DNA from: Blepharisma japonicum
Taxonomy: Eukaryota > Ciliophora > Heterotrichea > Heterotrichida > Blepharismidae
Reading direction: 5' to 3'
DNA length: 64,000 nucleotides
Assembly (NCBI GenBank): GCA_949751835.1
Contig: CATKHK010000049.1
Coordinates: forward strand, 62,001-126,000
Shown here: positions 11,325 to 24,122 of the stretch, in pieces
Layout of the letters: the number at the start of each line of letters is the position of its first letter
Numbering within the stretch: position 1 is the first letter of the stretch
Made by a program: the position numbers and the translations under genes
The notes under the pieces: model-generated
What the model was told of the DNA's origin: nothing
Seen by the model: the letters and a program-made list of their open reading frames with translations, nothing else
Database searches by the model: none

Positions 11325-11606
11325 AAATACTATTGTTTAGGTTTAGGAGTAATTCAAGGGTACATTGATTAAGAAATTTTATAAAATAATTATAATTCCA
11401 CTATAGAGATTCATAATTCAAGTGAAAATTGATAAAGGATAGCAAATATAATGAAATCAGATAGAGCCTCTCATCAGTAGTAAGACTGGGGCGGCTGAGT
11501 AATCATCACTCAATCTCCATAAGCTATTCCATATTTATTATTATAAGTCCATATATTTTCTAAAAATTTCCTATTTATTTTCTAAATTATGCAAAAATAT
11601 CATATA

Positions 11607-12509
11607 TTACTCCATCTTAGTCCTGATTTCTTGGGCTTTATTTTTATACATTTCATGCTGTTTTTCTAAATTTGAGAGCCACGAAAGTGTTTTATCCTCA
11701 AAATCTTCATTTTCTTCTTTGATTTCCGTACTCAGAACTTTTACCTTTAAAGGTGGTTTTTGTATTTTTTTAGCAAATTCAATCGCCCTCTGCCTAGTGC
11801 TCATCTCTTTTTCCTTTGGCTTTTTAACAACAGAAGGCGGCAATAATGAAGAATTCGCTTGCATCACCTGCTTGGCGTATTCTTTTTTTTTGTCTTGAAG
11901 TTCTTTCTTTTTTTCCCACTCTTCTGTTCCTATATTAATTGGTCCTAGTCCTCCTAATTCGTAGTATTTATCAGTTCTAATATTTTGATAATCTTTCAAC
12001 GTATATGGCGTAAAATCAATAACTCTTCTTTTTTGTCGGCCAATTAGCTGATCTGTATCAGTCGATCGTAAGTTTTCTTGTGTTTTTCTTAGAGGAGCAG
12101 CTGAAACTGCTTTTTTCTGTTTATGATGTGGCTCTGTAACTCTGGGAGACTGCTGAGCTGAGTATCCATGCGGGATATTTTCAGCTGGAATAGGATAATA
12201 ACTGTTTTTAGGATTTAGCGAGTGAAAATCATGAGGCTCAGTTGCGGCTTCACTTGGAGGTGCATAAAATGAACGCCCTTCAGGGCCTTGGAGCTTAAGA
12301 GGTCTAGCAAAATTGGGGTAATCATTTGTTGGGGATAGCGAATGAATTCCGCTTTTTACTATGTTAGATGCAGAAATTTGCATGATGGATTTTTGGGAAT
12401 GAAACTGAGGCTTGTTAACAGCTTTTGAGGTGTCGACTTCAAACTGTCCTAGTTTATTTATGGTGCTTACTTTATCTTTGAATCTTTCAATAAATAGTTG
12501 TGATGCCAT
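11607..12509 (-). CDS. Basic axoneme-type protein, possible JHY (C11orf63) relative
   Basis: 300 residues, intronless. The first 150 residues are low-complexity and proline/serine-rich. The C-terminal half has a conserved-looking block DFTPYTLKDYQNIRTDKYY followed by LGGLGPINIGTEEWEKKKE and a basic helix EYAKQVMQAN. That order (YTLKDY, LGGLGP, charged helix) recalls the C-terminal part of the vertebrate JHY protein, needed for motile cilia, but I make that link from memory and with limited confidence. The end is coiled coil. TTATAATA lies immediately before the ATG. No membrane segment. Confidence 0.6.
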   Translation of the reverse strand: MASQLFIERFKDKVSTINKLGQFEVDTSKAVNKPQFHSQKSIMQISASNIVKSGIHSLSPTNDYPNFARPLKLQGPEGRSFYAPPSEAATEPHDFHSLNPKNSYYPIPAENIPHGYSAQQSPRVTEPHHKQKKAVSAAPLRKTQENLRSTDTDQLIGRQKRRVIDFTPYTLKDYQNIRTDKYYELGGLGPINIGTEEWEKKKELQDKKKEYAKQVMQANSSLLPPSVVKKPKEKEMSTRQRAIEFAKKIQKPPLKVKVLSTEIKEENEDFEDKTLSWLSNLEKQHEMYKNKAQEIRTKME

Positions 12510-13191
12510 TATTATAAGGCTTGTCCTTTAGATTTTAGGTAGACAAGATATAAAATGGAATTGGAATAAAGTAAGAAAGAAGGGATAGAATTTTAAATTT
12601 CAAATAAATAAAAGAAATAGGGAAGATTGTTTTTAAAGAGAGATTGAGATTTATTTTAAATAGCCTTGAAAGATTTATTAATTGTAAGGCAATCTAAAAA
12701 GTCGAAAAATATTATTTTTGATAGTTAATTTATCTATTAGATGAAGTTTATATGCAATTTTTTAGCAAATTAATTGAAGACTCTTTTTCATAAACAAAAA
12801 TTCTGTTTTAAAATATTCAAAAATTCATAAATGGATAAATGGATAAAGTGAATAAATGAAAACTTAGAGGACATTCAATAAGATTATGCATGCAAAATTT
12901 AAGAAGAATAAAATATAACTGTAGACTTTAAGCAAATAAAATGGGGTTTTTCATATCATTTAATGATATTTTAAGCTTCTTTCATATCATTTGTTCAAGA
13001 TAAGCTTGACGCAAATTCAAATTTATTATTTTTTTATTTTTTATCTAGCATCCTCCATACACAAAAATTTTGTATTTTTCTTGTTGAAAACTTGTGCAAT
13101 TATTTTTAATAAATATTTCTTTATTGAATTTTTTTCTTCTTGTTATTACCGATCATTCAATTATCAATATCATTAATATAAATATAAAACT
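12510..13191. other. Divergent intergenic region
   Basis: 682 bp of AT-rich DNA between two gene starts. TTATAATA abuts the minus-strand start. There are two nearly identical short stretches (tttcatatcatt near 12950 and 12980) that form a small direct repeat. No gene recognised. Confidence 0.4.
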
Positions 13192-15336
13192 ATGGAACTT
13201 AATTGAAATGGAGCTCTAGGATCACCAAAAAATCAATTAGGAAGTGACATAACTCAAGTTGGTCCTCCTCATGAAATTTCTTTGAATAACTCAGATATAA
13301 ACCCCAATTTAAATTCTGCCAATTTCAAATTTTATTTATGCTATGCTGCAGTTTTAGTTTTGTGCATGCTATCAATAATTCTTAGCTACAGCGATCAAGA
13401 AATAAATTTAAGCGAATTTATTTTTGGAATTCTAATTCTTTCTGCTAGTCTAGTATTATGTACTATTGCTTTTATCTTGGAATTAAAATATGGGTCTGAC
13501 CTGATTGAAAAGTGATTATTGATAAATTGGATTTATTTGGTATCAGGAATTACCATAATTCTCTCAGATCCTAACACTTTTACAGTAATTATGCAAGAAA
13601 ATGACAGCAAAGGCTACCTCCCCAGCCTTTCTGCAATTATCATATTAGCAATTGCTGTGCAAGAAAAACTAAAAAATAAGGCCAGCTTTATTATCATTAG
13701 CAGCATCCTTGCCTTTATTTCTTTGTTTCTAAATATGCTGGGAAACCAAAGCACAAATTTAACGATTTTTCAATTTTTTTGTCTTCTAATAGTTATTGGA
13801 TATCTAATTTTGGCTTTTAGTGAGCAGAAAAAAAGTAAAGTCCACTATTTAGAAGTTGCAAAAGAAAGCCAAAGTTTTGTGGTTTCTGAATCTGATTTAA
13901 GGACTGATGGGGTTATACATGGAGCTAAAAAACAAGCAGTTACAGCTATTGAAGAAATTGTAGATGCCATAAATTCTTCATTAGAGTCTCTGAACATCAT
14001 AAAAGATTCTAAAGATTTAAAAGCTAAAGAGCAAGCTGTTATTTCTATGAGTATTTTAAAATCAATTTTAGCTCGTCTTAGAAGAAGTACAAATATTTAT
14101 TATTTAAATATAGAAAATATTACAAAAGGCTTAGATGAACAAGATAAAATTTATTTTGAGCAAACTTTTGTATCTAAAAGAGGTGGTACAATTTATAGTC
14201 TTCCTCCAAGGCAAAAGTCTTTGATAAAATTAGACTCTATATATGGAGTTGCAGAACTTCAAGGCGTTTTGAACCAAATAGGCAAAGAATGGAACTTTAA
14301 CACGTTTTTCGTTAGTGACTGCTCCGGTGGCAGGCCTCTTAAGACTTGTGGATACTATGCTATAGTAAAATGTGGCTTAAAAGACATTTTTAATATATCT
14401 GAAAACACTTTGAATACTTTTTTAGAAGTAATAGAAAGTCGCTATAACAATCAAAACCCTTATCACAATTCATGCCATGCCGCTGATGTAATGTGCTCAT
14501 ATTTATATATAGTTTTCAACACTTTTATTATTGATGAAGTCAATAGTTTAGAGCTTCTAGCCGGAATTATAACTTCGCTAGGCCATGATGTTGGCCACCC
14601 AGCTAAAAGTAATCGTTTCCTAATCATGACCATGGACGATCTAGCTATCCAATTCAACGACATCAGTGTCCTCGAGATGCATCATGCTTCCATAATTTTT
14701 AAAATATTAAAAGAAAACGCCTCAGAAATAATAAAATCAATAGACCCTGACAGATGGTCTAATGTAAGAAAAATGATAATTGAAATGATTTTATCCACAG
14801 ATCTCTCAAAACACTTTGAAATTGTCAGTCATTTTAAAGCAAAATATTTGGCCATAACTGAAGTCCAAGATATTAACGACCCTGATTTTCGACTTGATTT
14901 ATTTAAAATGACGATAAAAGTAGCTGATGTAGGGCACGCTGCTAAAAAGAGGGATTTGCATGCAAAATGGTGCGCGTTGGTGATTCAGGAATTTTTTGAG
15001 CAAGGAGATGTTGAAAAATCACTGGGGATACCGATTTCTATGTATTGTGATAGAGAAGTGACAGAAATAGCGAAAACGCAGATTGGGTTTATTAGAAATA
15101 TTGTTGGCCCTTTGTATAATACTTTTTATATGTTTAGGCCCTCTTCTAATATAAAGGAAAAAATATTGACCCAATTGGAAGAAAATGAAATTTTCTGGGT
15201 TTCGCATCATTTCCCGAATAGAAGGCAAACCTCAATAGAAGTTCCAGATGAAAATTTGGAGGAATATGAAAGACTTTTTAAGTCAATACAGCACAGCAGA
15301 AGAGGAAGTTTGCCTGAGCAGAAATATCTATCGTAA
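13192..15336 (+). CDS. Membrane-anchored cyclic nucleotide phosphodiesterase (PDEase_I)
   Basis: 714 residues, single exon, with TGA-Trp at 13204 and 13513. Residues ~45-210 contain about six hydrophobic helices. The catalytic domain covers about 330-680: YHNSCHAADV (metal-binding His at 425 onward), GHDVGHP at about 464, the STDLSKHFE helix, and KVADVGHAAKKRDLHAKW, with the invariant Asp of the metal site. It would hydrolyse cAMP or cGMP at the cell or alveolar membrane. A six-helix N-terminus followed by a PDE domain is known from protists, in contrast to the soluble regulatory domains of animal PDEs. The start ATG is the first in frame and gives a short polar N-terminus before helix 1. Substrate specificity cannot be read here. 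Confidence 0.92.
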
Positions 15337-15749
15337 TTAATTAATGTTTATCGGTTAACTACTTAATCAATGGTATAAAAGGCATTAGCTAATATTTCTG
15401 ACAATTATTTGATTTTAATAATGATAATGAATGAGAAAAGAAAGACTGTTCATTTTATTTATTACAATATATTTGATAGAATTTACTTTTAATAAATATT
15501 AATCGAAATTTCTATTTTGCTTTATAGAGCATATTGATTCCCCAAAAATAAAGTAAAGATTCATAAAATATTTTAATAAATTAATTTACATAAAAAGTAG
15601 AAAGAATTGATGATATTGACCATCAGATTTTTGGGATGCTTTTCCTTTAAATTAATTTCTGATAAAAATGTCAGAAAAAGATTCCAAAATGCATTTTCTA
15701 AAAATCTAAATAGGTAAACCATTAAATACCTTATCAGTAATACTCCGAA
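15337..15749. other. Intergenic spacer before channel array
   Basis: 413 bp of AT-rich spacer between the PDE gene and the first TMEM63-like gene. No coding or RNA feature recognised. Confidence 0.4.
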
Positions 15750-17916
15750 ATGGATCAAGGATTCTATCAAATTCTTTACACTTTAGGTATTGACGCGATT
15801 ATTTTCTCAATTTTATTTCTGCTATTTTTATTATCCCATAACTATAGAACTAAGCATACCACTACTTATAAGGTCGAAAATGCTCAGCCGAAGAATGCAA
15901 TTTATTCAGAATCTGAGACACCTTTATGAAAATTGTTAAAAATTGTATGGAAAACTGGTCTTATGGACATTCATGACAAGTGTGGGCTTTTAGCTTATAT
16001 TTATATATCTCTTCTATGACAGATAATTATATTTTTATCTGTTGTCTGTATTTTGGGGATTCCTTCATTAGTCCCTATATATTTTTCTGGAAATGGGCTC
16101 CCTAATGAAAGTACGAATAAAGAAGGAATTGCCAATATTTTGGATGATGAGCATTTAATGATAGCACCCATACTTTTTTATGTATTTTTTTCATTTCTTG
16201 CCTATTGGTTTGTCTATATAGTTTTAAGGACGATTTCCTATAGAATAGCTATAAATGTAGGATTTATATAGAAAAAACCTGTATTTGAATATATTATCGA
16301 AGTAAGAGGATTTAACAGAAATTGCCCACCTCAAGAAATAGAACCTAAAGTTATGGAAAAATTTAAAAGTCAATTTCAAGATGAAATCATCGGAATTTAT
16401 GTAGTCCCTGACTATACAAAAAGCTATATTGCAAATCAAAAACTAGAGCAAGCTAAAGAGCGGCTTGACCATTTCCGATACATCGAAAATTCGTAAAAAT
16501 TATACAGAGACCATAAAAGAGAAAAAATTCGAGTCAATTGATGCACACAGAAGGTAGATGCGATTGGGTATTATTCACAAGAAATTGAAAAATATCAAAA
16601 AAAATATGAAGATCATCTTGAAGAAGGACGCCAAAAAAGCACAGGATTTGCTTATATTTTTTGCAAAACACCTGAGGTTGTTGAAAAAATCAATGATAAA
16701 TTCCAAATATATTCGCAAAATTTCGAGACCTTGACATGAATGGTTACAACAGCTCCAGCTCCTCATGAAATAAAATGGGAAAACATGAATTATAACCAAC
16801 TAGTTACTAGAGGTCGCCGTATTGCTTTATTAGCCATTTTTGTGGTAGTTTTCTTTATTTTTTTAACCCCTACAGCTTTTGTCCGATATATAAATGATGC
16901 ATTGTCGGGTATGGAAATAGATAAATATTTAAAAGGAATTTTTTATACGTTTTTGCCTACTTTATTACTGTTAATTTACCAAGGGGTTATCTTGTATCAT
17001 TCAATAATTTTTATTGTAAAACAAGAAAAAAGAGTAAACGTGGCAATGGAAATTGTGAGCAGACTGACAAAATATTTGATTTTTATGGCAATTTATGTGT
17101 TTTTGCTACAAGCATTAGGAATGCAAACAGTGGTTCAAGTTTCTACAGGAGGATGGGACAGCTGAAGAACGCTTTTCCCAAACAAAATTGCTGAAACTGG
17201 GCTATTTTTTACGATTTTTATGATCCATCAAGCTTTAATCCAAAATGGCCTCGCACTACTGCAACCTGGGCTTATTATAATTTCTAAAATAAAATGAAAA
17301 CTTGCTAAAACTCCTAATGAAAAAATGAAAGCCCTGGATTCCCCTGACTTTGATTTTGCATATGAAACAGCTGTTACATTGAACAGTTTTCTTATTCTTT
17401 TAAGCTACTCTATTGCTTATCCCCTCATCCTTATTATTGGATTGATATATTTCTCTATTAGAGTAATTTCTATTTTAGTATATGACTCAGAAATACCTTA
17501 TCCTTTGCACATTTTATGTTGATAAAGCTTCAACTGGCTCAGCTATCCCTAAAGCTTATCTCTATTCAATTTTAACCTATATTTTTATATTCCAGCTACT
17601 CACTGGGCTGATTTTTACTATAAATAAAAACTATCCCATACAAGTTGTGGGTGGGGTTTTGATAATTATTGGATTTGTGGCTTATTTGATTTTACTATGA
17701 AAATTGCCAGCAATAATGAAGTTTGCGAGAAATATTATTAAAAAATTCAAAAAACTTGAAGAGCATAAGCTTGAAAATTTTGAGCATGGGGAGGTATTAT
17801 ATATCCATCCTGTAGAGAAAAAAGAAAAAGAGACTGGAGAAGCAGATGTGGTTTTACTAGACACTTTAGCATCTAAAACACAAAATATCAATACTTCTAA
17901 TGATAATGATACTTAA
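15750..17916 (+). CDS. TMEM63/CSC1/OSCA-type ion channel, tandem copy A
   Basis: Four exons: 15750-16256, 16272-16492, 16508-17462, 17479-17916. Introns are 15, 15 and 16 nt (gtaggatttatatag, gtaaaaattatacag, gtaatttctattttag). The 2121-nt reading frame gives 706 residues and uses several TGA-Trp codons. The first helix starts YQILYTLGIDAIIFS; a second hydrophobic pair surrounds LVPIYFSGN; a cytosolic domain follows; and APAPHEIKWENMNYN matches the PAPxDIxWENL signature that precedes the pore helices of CSC1/OSCA/TMEM63 proteins. Six or more helices follow. The family forms Ca2+-permeable channels opened by osmotic or mechanical stress. In a contractile, touch-sensitive heterotrich a mechanosensory role is plausible, but inferred. 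It is the first of three head-to-tail paralogs. Confidence 0.85.
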
Positions 17917-18332
17917 TTAGATTTATAAATAAAATTCATTAATGAAAAATTAAAAAATAAAATAATTGCTAATTAAAGTGTTTACAGGATAAATTAATCA
18001 ATATAGCCATAAGTAATTGTCGTGATTAAGAAATTTATAAAAAAAAAGATTGCCTTGGATAAGCATAACATTATACAAGCTAATCACCTTTGCATGCCAT
18101 CATATATTTATTAAAAGCAGAATCTTTGTTGAAAACTGCATATAACCAGCGCATCAAGCCCAATCTAGTAAATAATAGGTTTTTTGGTTGGAAACACCAA
18201 AAAAAAAAGAAATTTACTTCAAAAATACTAATTCTATTTATTGAGCTTATTTCTAAATTATTCATCAATTTACTATTAAATTAAAAAATACTAATTTGCT
18301 AAAAAAAAACGAATCTAGTCTAATGTTATAAA
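17917..18332. other. Intergenic spacer within channel array
   Basis: 416 bp between copies A and B. AT-rich, with a ten-A run near 18200 and a TTATAAA string directly before the ATG of copy B. Nothing else recognised. Confidence 0.4.
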
Positions 18333-20450
18333 ATGGAGCAGGGAATCTTCCAAATACTTTACACTCTCGCTATAGATGCAATCATTTTTTCTATACTGTT
18401 TATCCTTTTTTTGGCTACTTATCGCCACAGAACTCGTCACACCGAAAATATAGTCGAAAATTTCAAGCCAAAAAATGCAATTTTTTCAGAATCCGAAACA
18501 CCTAAGTGCAAACTATTCAGAGACGTATGAAACACAAGTCCAAAAGAAATCCGGGATAAATGCGGATTTTTTGCTTATGTTTACCTTTCTCTCCATCGGC
18601 ACATTATTATATTTTTAGCAGTTTTGTCCGTCTTCATAACCCCTGCTCTTGTCCCTATATATTTTCAGGGCAGCGGAATTTCAGGAGAAGATACTAATGC
18701 TGAATCTATAGGACACGTTCTGGATGACGAAAATTATATGATTGCTCCAATTATTTATTTTGTGTTTTTCTCATGTGTGGCATATTGACTAGTTTACATT
18801 ATATTAAAGTCAGTTTCCCCAACTGTAAATTTTATATAGGAAAGCTACATTTATGAACGGGTTATCAAAATTGGTGGGCTTGATAAAAATAAGCCGCCTA
18901 AAGAAATTGGGCCTGAGGTTAATAAAACTTTTGCAGGCCAATTTCAAGAAGAAATTATAGAAACCTGTGTAGTTTCTGATTACACAAATAGCTATGTCGC
19001 CTACCAAGAAATAAATAAAGCAAAAGAGAGAATAGAACACTTTAAAATTGTTGAAAGCCAGTAAAAAATAAACAGAGATAAGAAAAAAGGAGAAATTCGC
19101 GTCAAAATGTGTGGGAAAAAGGTCAATGCTATTGAGCATTATACAAAAGAAATTGAAAAATTTCAAGATGAATTTGGGCAGCATATTGAAGAAGGAAATA
19201 TCAATAATACAGGTTTTGCCTTTGTGGTTTGTAAAAGCAGAGAGGCAGCTGAAAAAGTTAAAGAAGAGTATAAAGATTTGAACTCTTGGTCAATTGATTC
19301 AGCTCCAGCTCCTCATGAAGTGAAATGGGAAAATATGAATTATAACCAAACCACAATAAAAATTCGTCGAGCAGTTTTACTAGTGATTTTCATAGTAGTT
19401 TTCTTCATTTTCTTAACCCCAACAGCATTTGTTCGATACATAAATGATACAGTCTCAAATGCAGATGCTGGAGATTACGTCCAAGGGATTTTTGATACTT
19501 ATTTGCCAACTTTATTATTGATCATTTACCAAGCAGTTGTTGTATATCAAGCAATTATTTTTGTTGTAAAGCAAGAAAAACACATAGATGTGGCAGCTGA
19601 AGTTGTGAGTAGGATGGTCAAGTATTTATTATTTTTCGCCTTTTATATTTTTATATTACAAGCTTTCGGGATGCAAGTTGTAGTCCAAGTTTCTACCGAT
19701 GGCTGGGATAGTGCAAGAACGCTATTTCCTAATAAGATCGCTGAAACTGGACTATTTTTTACAATTTTTATGATTCATCAAGCTGGAATCTCTATGGGTG
19801 TTGCCCTATGGCAGCCTGGAGTTATTATAGGTGGAAAAATAAAACAAAAATTAGCGAAAACTCCTCTCGAAAAAATGCAGGCTTTGGATAACCCAGATTT
19901 TGATTTTTCTTATGAAATAGCAATTACCTTGAACAATTTCCTTATTTTAATGTGCTATTCGGTCGCTTATCCTCTGATCCTTGTAATTGGGTTGATTTAT
20001 TTTGTTCTTAGAGTAATCATTATTTAGTATCTCATCCACAAGTATCTACTTCTCAGCACATTCTATATTGATAAAAGTTCAACTGGAGCTGCAATCCCTA
20101 AAGCTTATATTTATTCCATTATGTCTTATATTTTTATATTCCAGCTACTCACTGGTTTTATTTTTACCATAAATGATAGTGTTGGTATACAAGTGACTGG
20201 TGGGGTGCTAATTATAGTATCATTTATTATATATTTGGCTGTTATGCTGAAATTACCCGCTGTTATGAAATTTGTATGGAAAACTGGTAAATATGTAAAT
20301 GAAAATGAAAATGAAAATGAAGCGTTGAAGATGGAGACAGGATTATATATGCATCCTATAGAAAAAATGCAAATGACTTCAAGAGGACCAAATGAAGCTA
20401 TACAGGATAAAAATACTGAAAGCCTTAATTCTAATGATAATGAAGATTAA
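18333..20450 (+). CDS. TMEM63/CSC1/OSCA-type ion channel, tandem copy B
   Basis: Exons 18333-18824, 18840-19060, 19076-20012 and 20028-20450; 690 residues. The three 15-nt introns (gtaaattttatatag, gtaaaaaataaacag, gtaatcattatttag) occupy the same three positions as in copy A. TGA-Trp codons occur at 18528 and 18787. The same family landmarks are present: FQILYTLAIDAIIFS, LVPIYFQGSG, APAPHEVKWENMNYN, FVRYINDT and LLIIYQAVVV. It is the closest relative of copy A in the pore region. The acidic C-terminal tail contains a short NE repeat (ENENENENE) and the array-wide motif MHPIEKM. Confidence 0.85.
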
Positions 20451-20591
20451 TCCAATATAATTTTTATTAAAAACGCTATTTTTATATAATTATCATAAAT
20501 TGCAAATGAAATTATAATAAACTCGCCAATCATCTCTAACAGCAAATCTATTAAAATCTATAATAATCCTTTTCTATTAATTTACTCAAAA

Positions 20592-22682
20592 ATGATTATG
20601 CACCCAGGTGTCTATCAGCTGATTTACACAGTAGGAGTAGATTTTCTTATCTTTATGATCTACGTTACCTTCTTTCTAATCTACCGAAAATTCGGTAAAC
20701 GTCACCTCCATTCCGAAAACCCTGATCTACAACTAAAGAATGCTGTATTTTCAGATTCCGATACACCTTTTCTTGAAGTAGTCAAGCATGTATGGGAAAC
20801 TTCTCTACAAGATATTTATTCTCGCTGTGGAATTGAAGCTTATATGTATATAGGGCTACACATCCAAATCATGATAGTCCTACTAACTATGATTGTAATT
20901 GGAGCAACAGCATTGATCCCCATATATTTTCAAGGCAATGGAGTATCTGAAGATAACTTAAATAGAGAAGGCATAGCAAATGTTATGAATGACACTTACA
21001 GCATGGTCGCGCCAATTGTATATTCAATAGTCTTTTCATTTATAGGGTATGGATTGGTATATATAGTCATTAAAACTGTGTCGAATAAAGCATTCCCAGC
21101 AAATATCCCAATTTTTAATTATGCGGTTGAATTAAGAGGATTGTCGAGAGACATAGCTCCTGAAATAATTCAGCCTAAATTATTAGAAAAATTTAAAAAA
21201 GAATTTGAAGATGATGTATTAGGAGTTTATGTTGTCCCAAATTATACAGAAAGCTATGAAGCTTATTTAGCATTAAATGAAGCTAAAGAACAATTAAGAA
21301 AATATAGCGTCAAGCTTGAAAAGTCATTGCAAAAAGGTAAAATGAAAAGGCCTTGGATAAGACCAAAGATTTTTAGATCAAAAGTAGACGCTATTGAATA
21401 TTATTCTGGAGAGGTTGAAAAATATAAAATTATATATGAAAATAAGCTGGGTGAAGGACAAAAAGGAAATACAGGGTTTGCTTATATTATGTGCAGGACA
21501 CCCAGCGCAGCTGAAAATGTAAAAAAACATTTTAAGAGAAATCTTGATGAGCTGAACAGCATTTTATGGTTTGCTCATACAGCTCCAGCGCCTCACGAAA
21601 TTAAATGGGAAAATATGACTTATAATCATATATTAATTAGAGGGAAAAGGATTTTATTATTAGCTTTTTTTATGCTGCTATTTTTTGTTTGGGTTACACC
21701 TGCAGGATTTTTGAAGTTTTTTAATGATTTAATCTCAGAATTCTCAGTAAGGAGCTATTTTGAAAGCGTTTTTAACCAATATTTGCCTACACTTCTCCTC
21801 ATTTTTTATCAGCAGGTTATATTATATTATTCAATTAATTATATTGTATCTCATGAGAAAAGAACAAGCTTGGCTATGGAAACAATCAGTAGATTTGAAA
21901 AATATTTGATCTTTATGGCATTTTATGTATTCATACTTCAAGCAATTGGTTTGCAAACGATTATGCAAATTTCAATTGATGGATTCTGGAATAAATGGAG
22001 GAGGGATTTACCAATTGCAATTACTCAAACAGGACAATTTTTTACTGTTTTTATTATCCACCAAACTTTTATTTCAAATGGTCTTGACTTGCTTCGTCCA
22101 GTCAGCATAATAATGACAAAAATCAAGCTAAGCTTACCATACTCAGCTGAAGAAAAGCTATTAATCCAGCAAGCTAGCCCATTTGATTTTGCTTATGAAC
22201 TAGCCACAACTCTCAATTCTTTACTTATTATTCTCAGTTACTCAGTAGCTTATCCAATAATATTGATTTTCGGAGTGTTATATTTCTATACAAGAGTATT
22301 TTATATTTAGTACCTAATTCACAAATATTTAATCCTCTGCGTTTACTATGTTGATAAACGCTCAACAGGATCAAGAATTCCTAAAGCTTGCATTACCTCA
22401 ATACTATTCTCTATTTTTATCTTTCAAGGTGTAACAGGGCTAATTTTTATGATAAATGAAGATTTAAATATTGAATTAATTGGGACAATATTTATAGCAT
22501 TCTCACTGTTAATTTTTGTGATTTTACTATGAAAATTGCCATCAATTTTAAAGAAAATACATAGCTGGATCAATCACATTTCCAGAATATCTGAAGAAAG
22601 AGAAGAGCCTTTGTTACAATTTTCTGAAGCAGTTTATATGCACCCAGTAGAAAAGATTATAAACGGAAGAAATTCCACTTAG
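20592..22682 (+). CDS. TMEM63/CSC1/OSCA-type ion channel, tandem copy C
   Basis: Two exons only, 20592-22295 and 22311-22682; 691 residues, TAG stop. The single 15-nt intron (gtattttatatttag) matches the last intron of copies A and B; the two upstream introns are absent and the coding sequence runs straight through. Landmarks: YQLIYTVGVDFLIFM, LIPIYFQGNGV, APAPHEIKWENMTYN, FLKFFNDL and the closing MHPVEKI tail motif. It is the most diverged of the three copies. It ends only 18 bp before the next gene. Either two introns were lost here or A and B share an ancestor that gained them. Confidence 0.87.
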
Positions 22683-22700
22683 AAATTAATTAATTTTAAT

Positions 22701-24092
22701 ATGGAAGTTGACTTAGCTAACAGTTATTCAAAAGAAATACTTAAAAATTCCCTAGAAAATTCCTCAATAAAATCAGAAATCACCAAAATTCCTGCTCATT
22801 GAATTAATAAACGAGAAATAACGACACGTACTCAGCTTCTTCAAGCCCGAAAACAAGAATTTATCCCTGATATTTCTTTTGATCTCGATGGCGATGGCGT
22901 AGTTGGTCCTCAAGATTACTATATTTCCAAACAATTTTGTAAAACAAATTCCAATAAATTATCATCTGAAGAAAAAAATCAAGCAATTTCTGCTATGCAA
23001 TCTGGATGGACAAATAATATGCTATGAGGGTTAGATGGATCTGGCCCTACCAAGCCATATCGCGTTATTCAAATGCGAGGAAAAATCGTCTTAAATGAAG
23101 ATTTTGGGAAAGTCCATCAGACCTATCCCAAAAACGAATCCCCAACACCTGCTGTGGCTTCTAAATCCCAACTAAATGAGGCTAGAAGACAAGAACGCCA
23201 AGATTTAGGGAGAGAATATGAGTCAAAAAGAGAAAAAAAATTCCGATACAATTTGCCTATAAATGAAATTATAAGCACAGATTGATTCAGTAATAATCCT
23301 CAATTCAAAACTTTTAATGAGAAAAAGGAATTTGAAAGAAGTATAGCTAGAAGTAATGTAGGATTATATAAAGAAAAAGACACCCCAAGGGTTGAGTTTG
23401 GCTATCAAAATGAACCAAAATATAGAACTTGCAGCCATATGAAAGAGAGAAAAAAAGAAGAAATGGTAAAAACCATTTAGGTCGACGTTTTAAATAAAAC
23501 TGCAAATTATGGATATATTGGGGAAAATGAAAGATTGAAGATGAGGGAGCAGGAATTTTTAGCCGGATATTCTAGTGAAGAAGACCCTAAATTAAGATTT
23601 TTAGAAAAAAAGAAAAATGATACAGCTGAGCTTGGGGATAAATTTTCAAAAACTGTTACTGGGGTGCATGGGTGTGAGCTTCCTAAATATGCAGAAAATA
23701 CCAGAGAGTATTGGAAAATTGGAAAAGATTTTTCAGATGTATATTCTGAGCCAGAAAAAACAATTCAAAGTTATCGGGAAAATTATAAAAAAATCGAAAA
23801 ATCACAAGAAATAGCGGTGGATCCTCACAGAATGGTCCCAAGCATACAGATGGCCCAGAACCCTAATGCAAGAAATTCTAGGTGGACGACGTATCATAAT
23901 AATTTTTATCAAAGAAAAATTACTGATTCTAAAGAGTCTCCAGACTTTAAAGAAGAAATAAAGCATAGAGCAGCCAGAGTTACAGTCTCTCAATTTAAAG
24001 GGACTCAGAGTTCAATAACTCAGAGATGGGAAAATAAAGGATCATTAAGTCCTGGCAGGCAGGTTTTAAGATCTGCTGGGTTTACGCAGTAA
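22701..24092 (+). CDS. EF-hand-containing protein, likely ciliary or cytoskeletal
   Basis: Two exons, 22701-23465 and 23481-24092, with a 15-nt intron (gtaaaaaccatttag); 458 residues. TGA-Trp codons lie at 22801, 23026 and 23282. Residues ~58-75 contain one EF-hand-like loop, DLDGDGVVGPQD, with acidic residues at positions 1, 3, 5 and 12. The rest is highly charged and lacks an obvious domain, with repeated RxYWK/TREYWK-type short segments. The pattern FDxDGDGVVGxxDYxIxKxF is common in protist flagellar proteins. Only one canonical EF-hand is visible, so calcium binding is likely but not assured. It is codirectional with the channel array, 18 bp downstream of copy C. Confidence 0.7.
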
Positions 24093-24122
24093 TTTTAATT
24101 TATTAAAAAATTCCATATTTTT

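Noticed and set aside
18080-18284. Two overlapping ~62-codon frames on opposite strands between channel copies A and B
   Set aside because: Low-complexity A/T runs, no hydrophobic or domain pattern, no relation to the channel genes.
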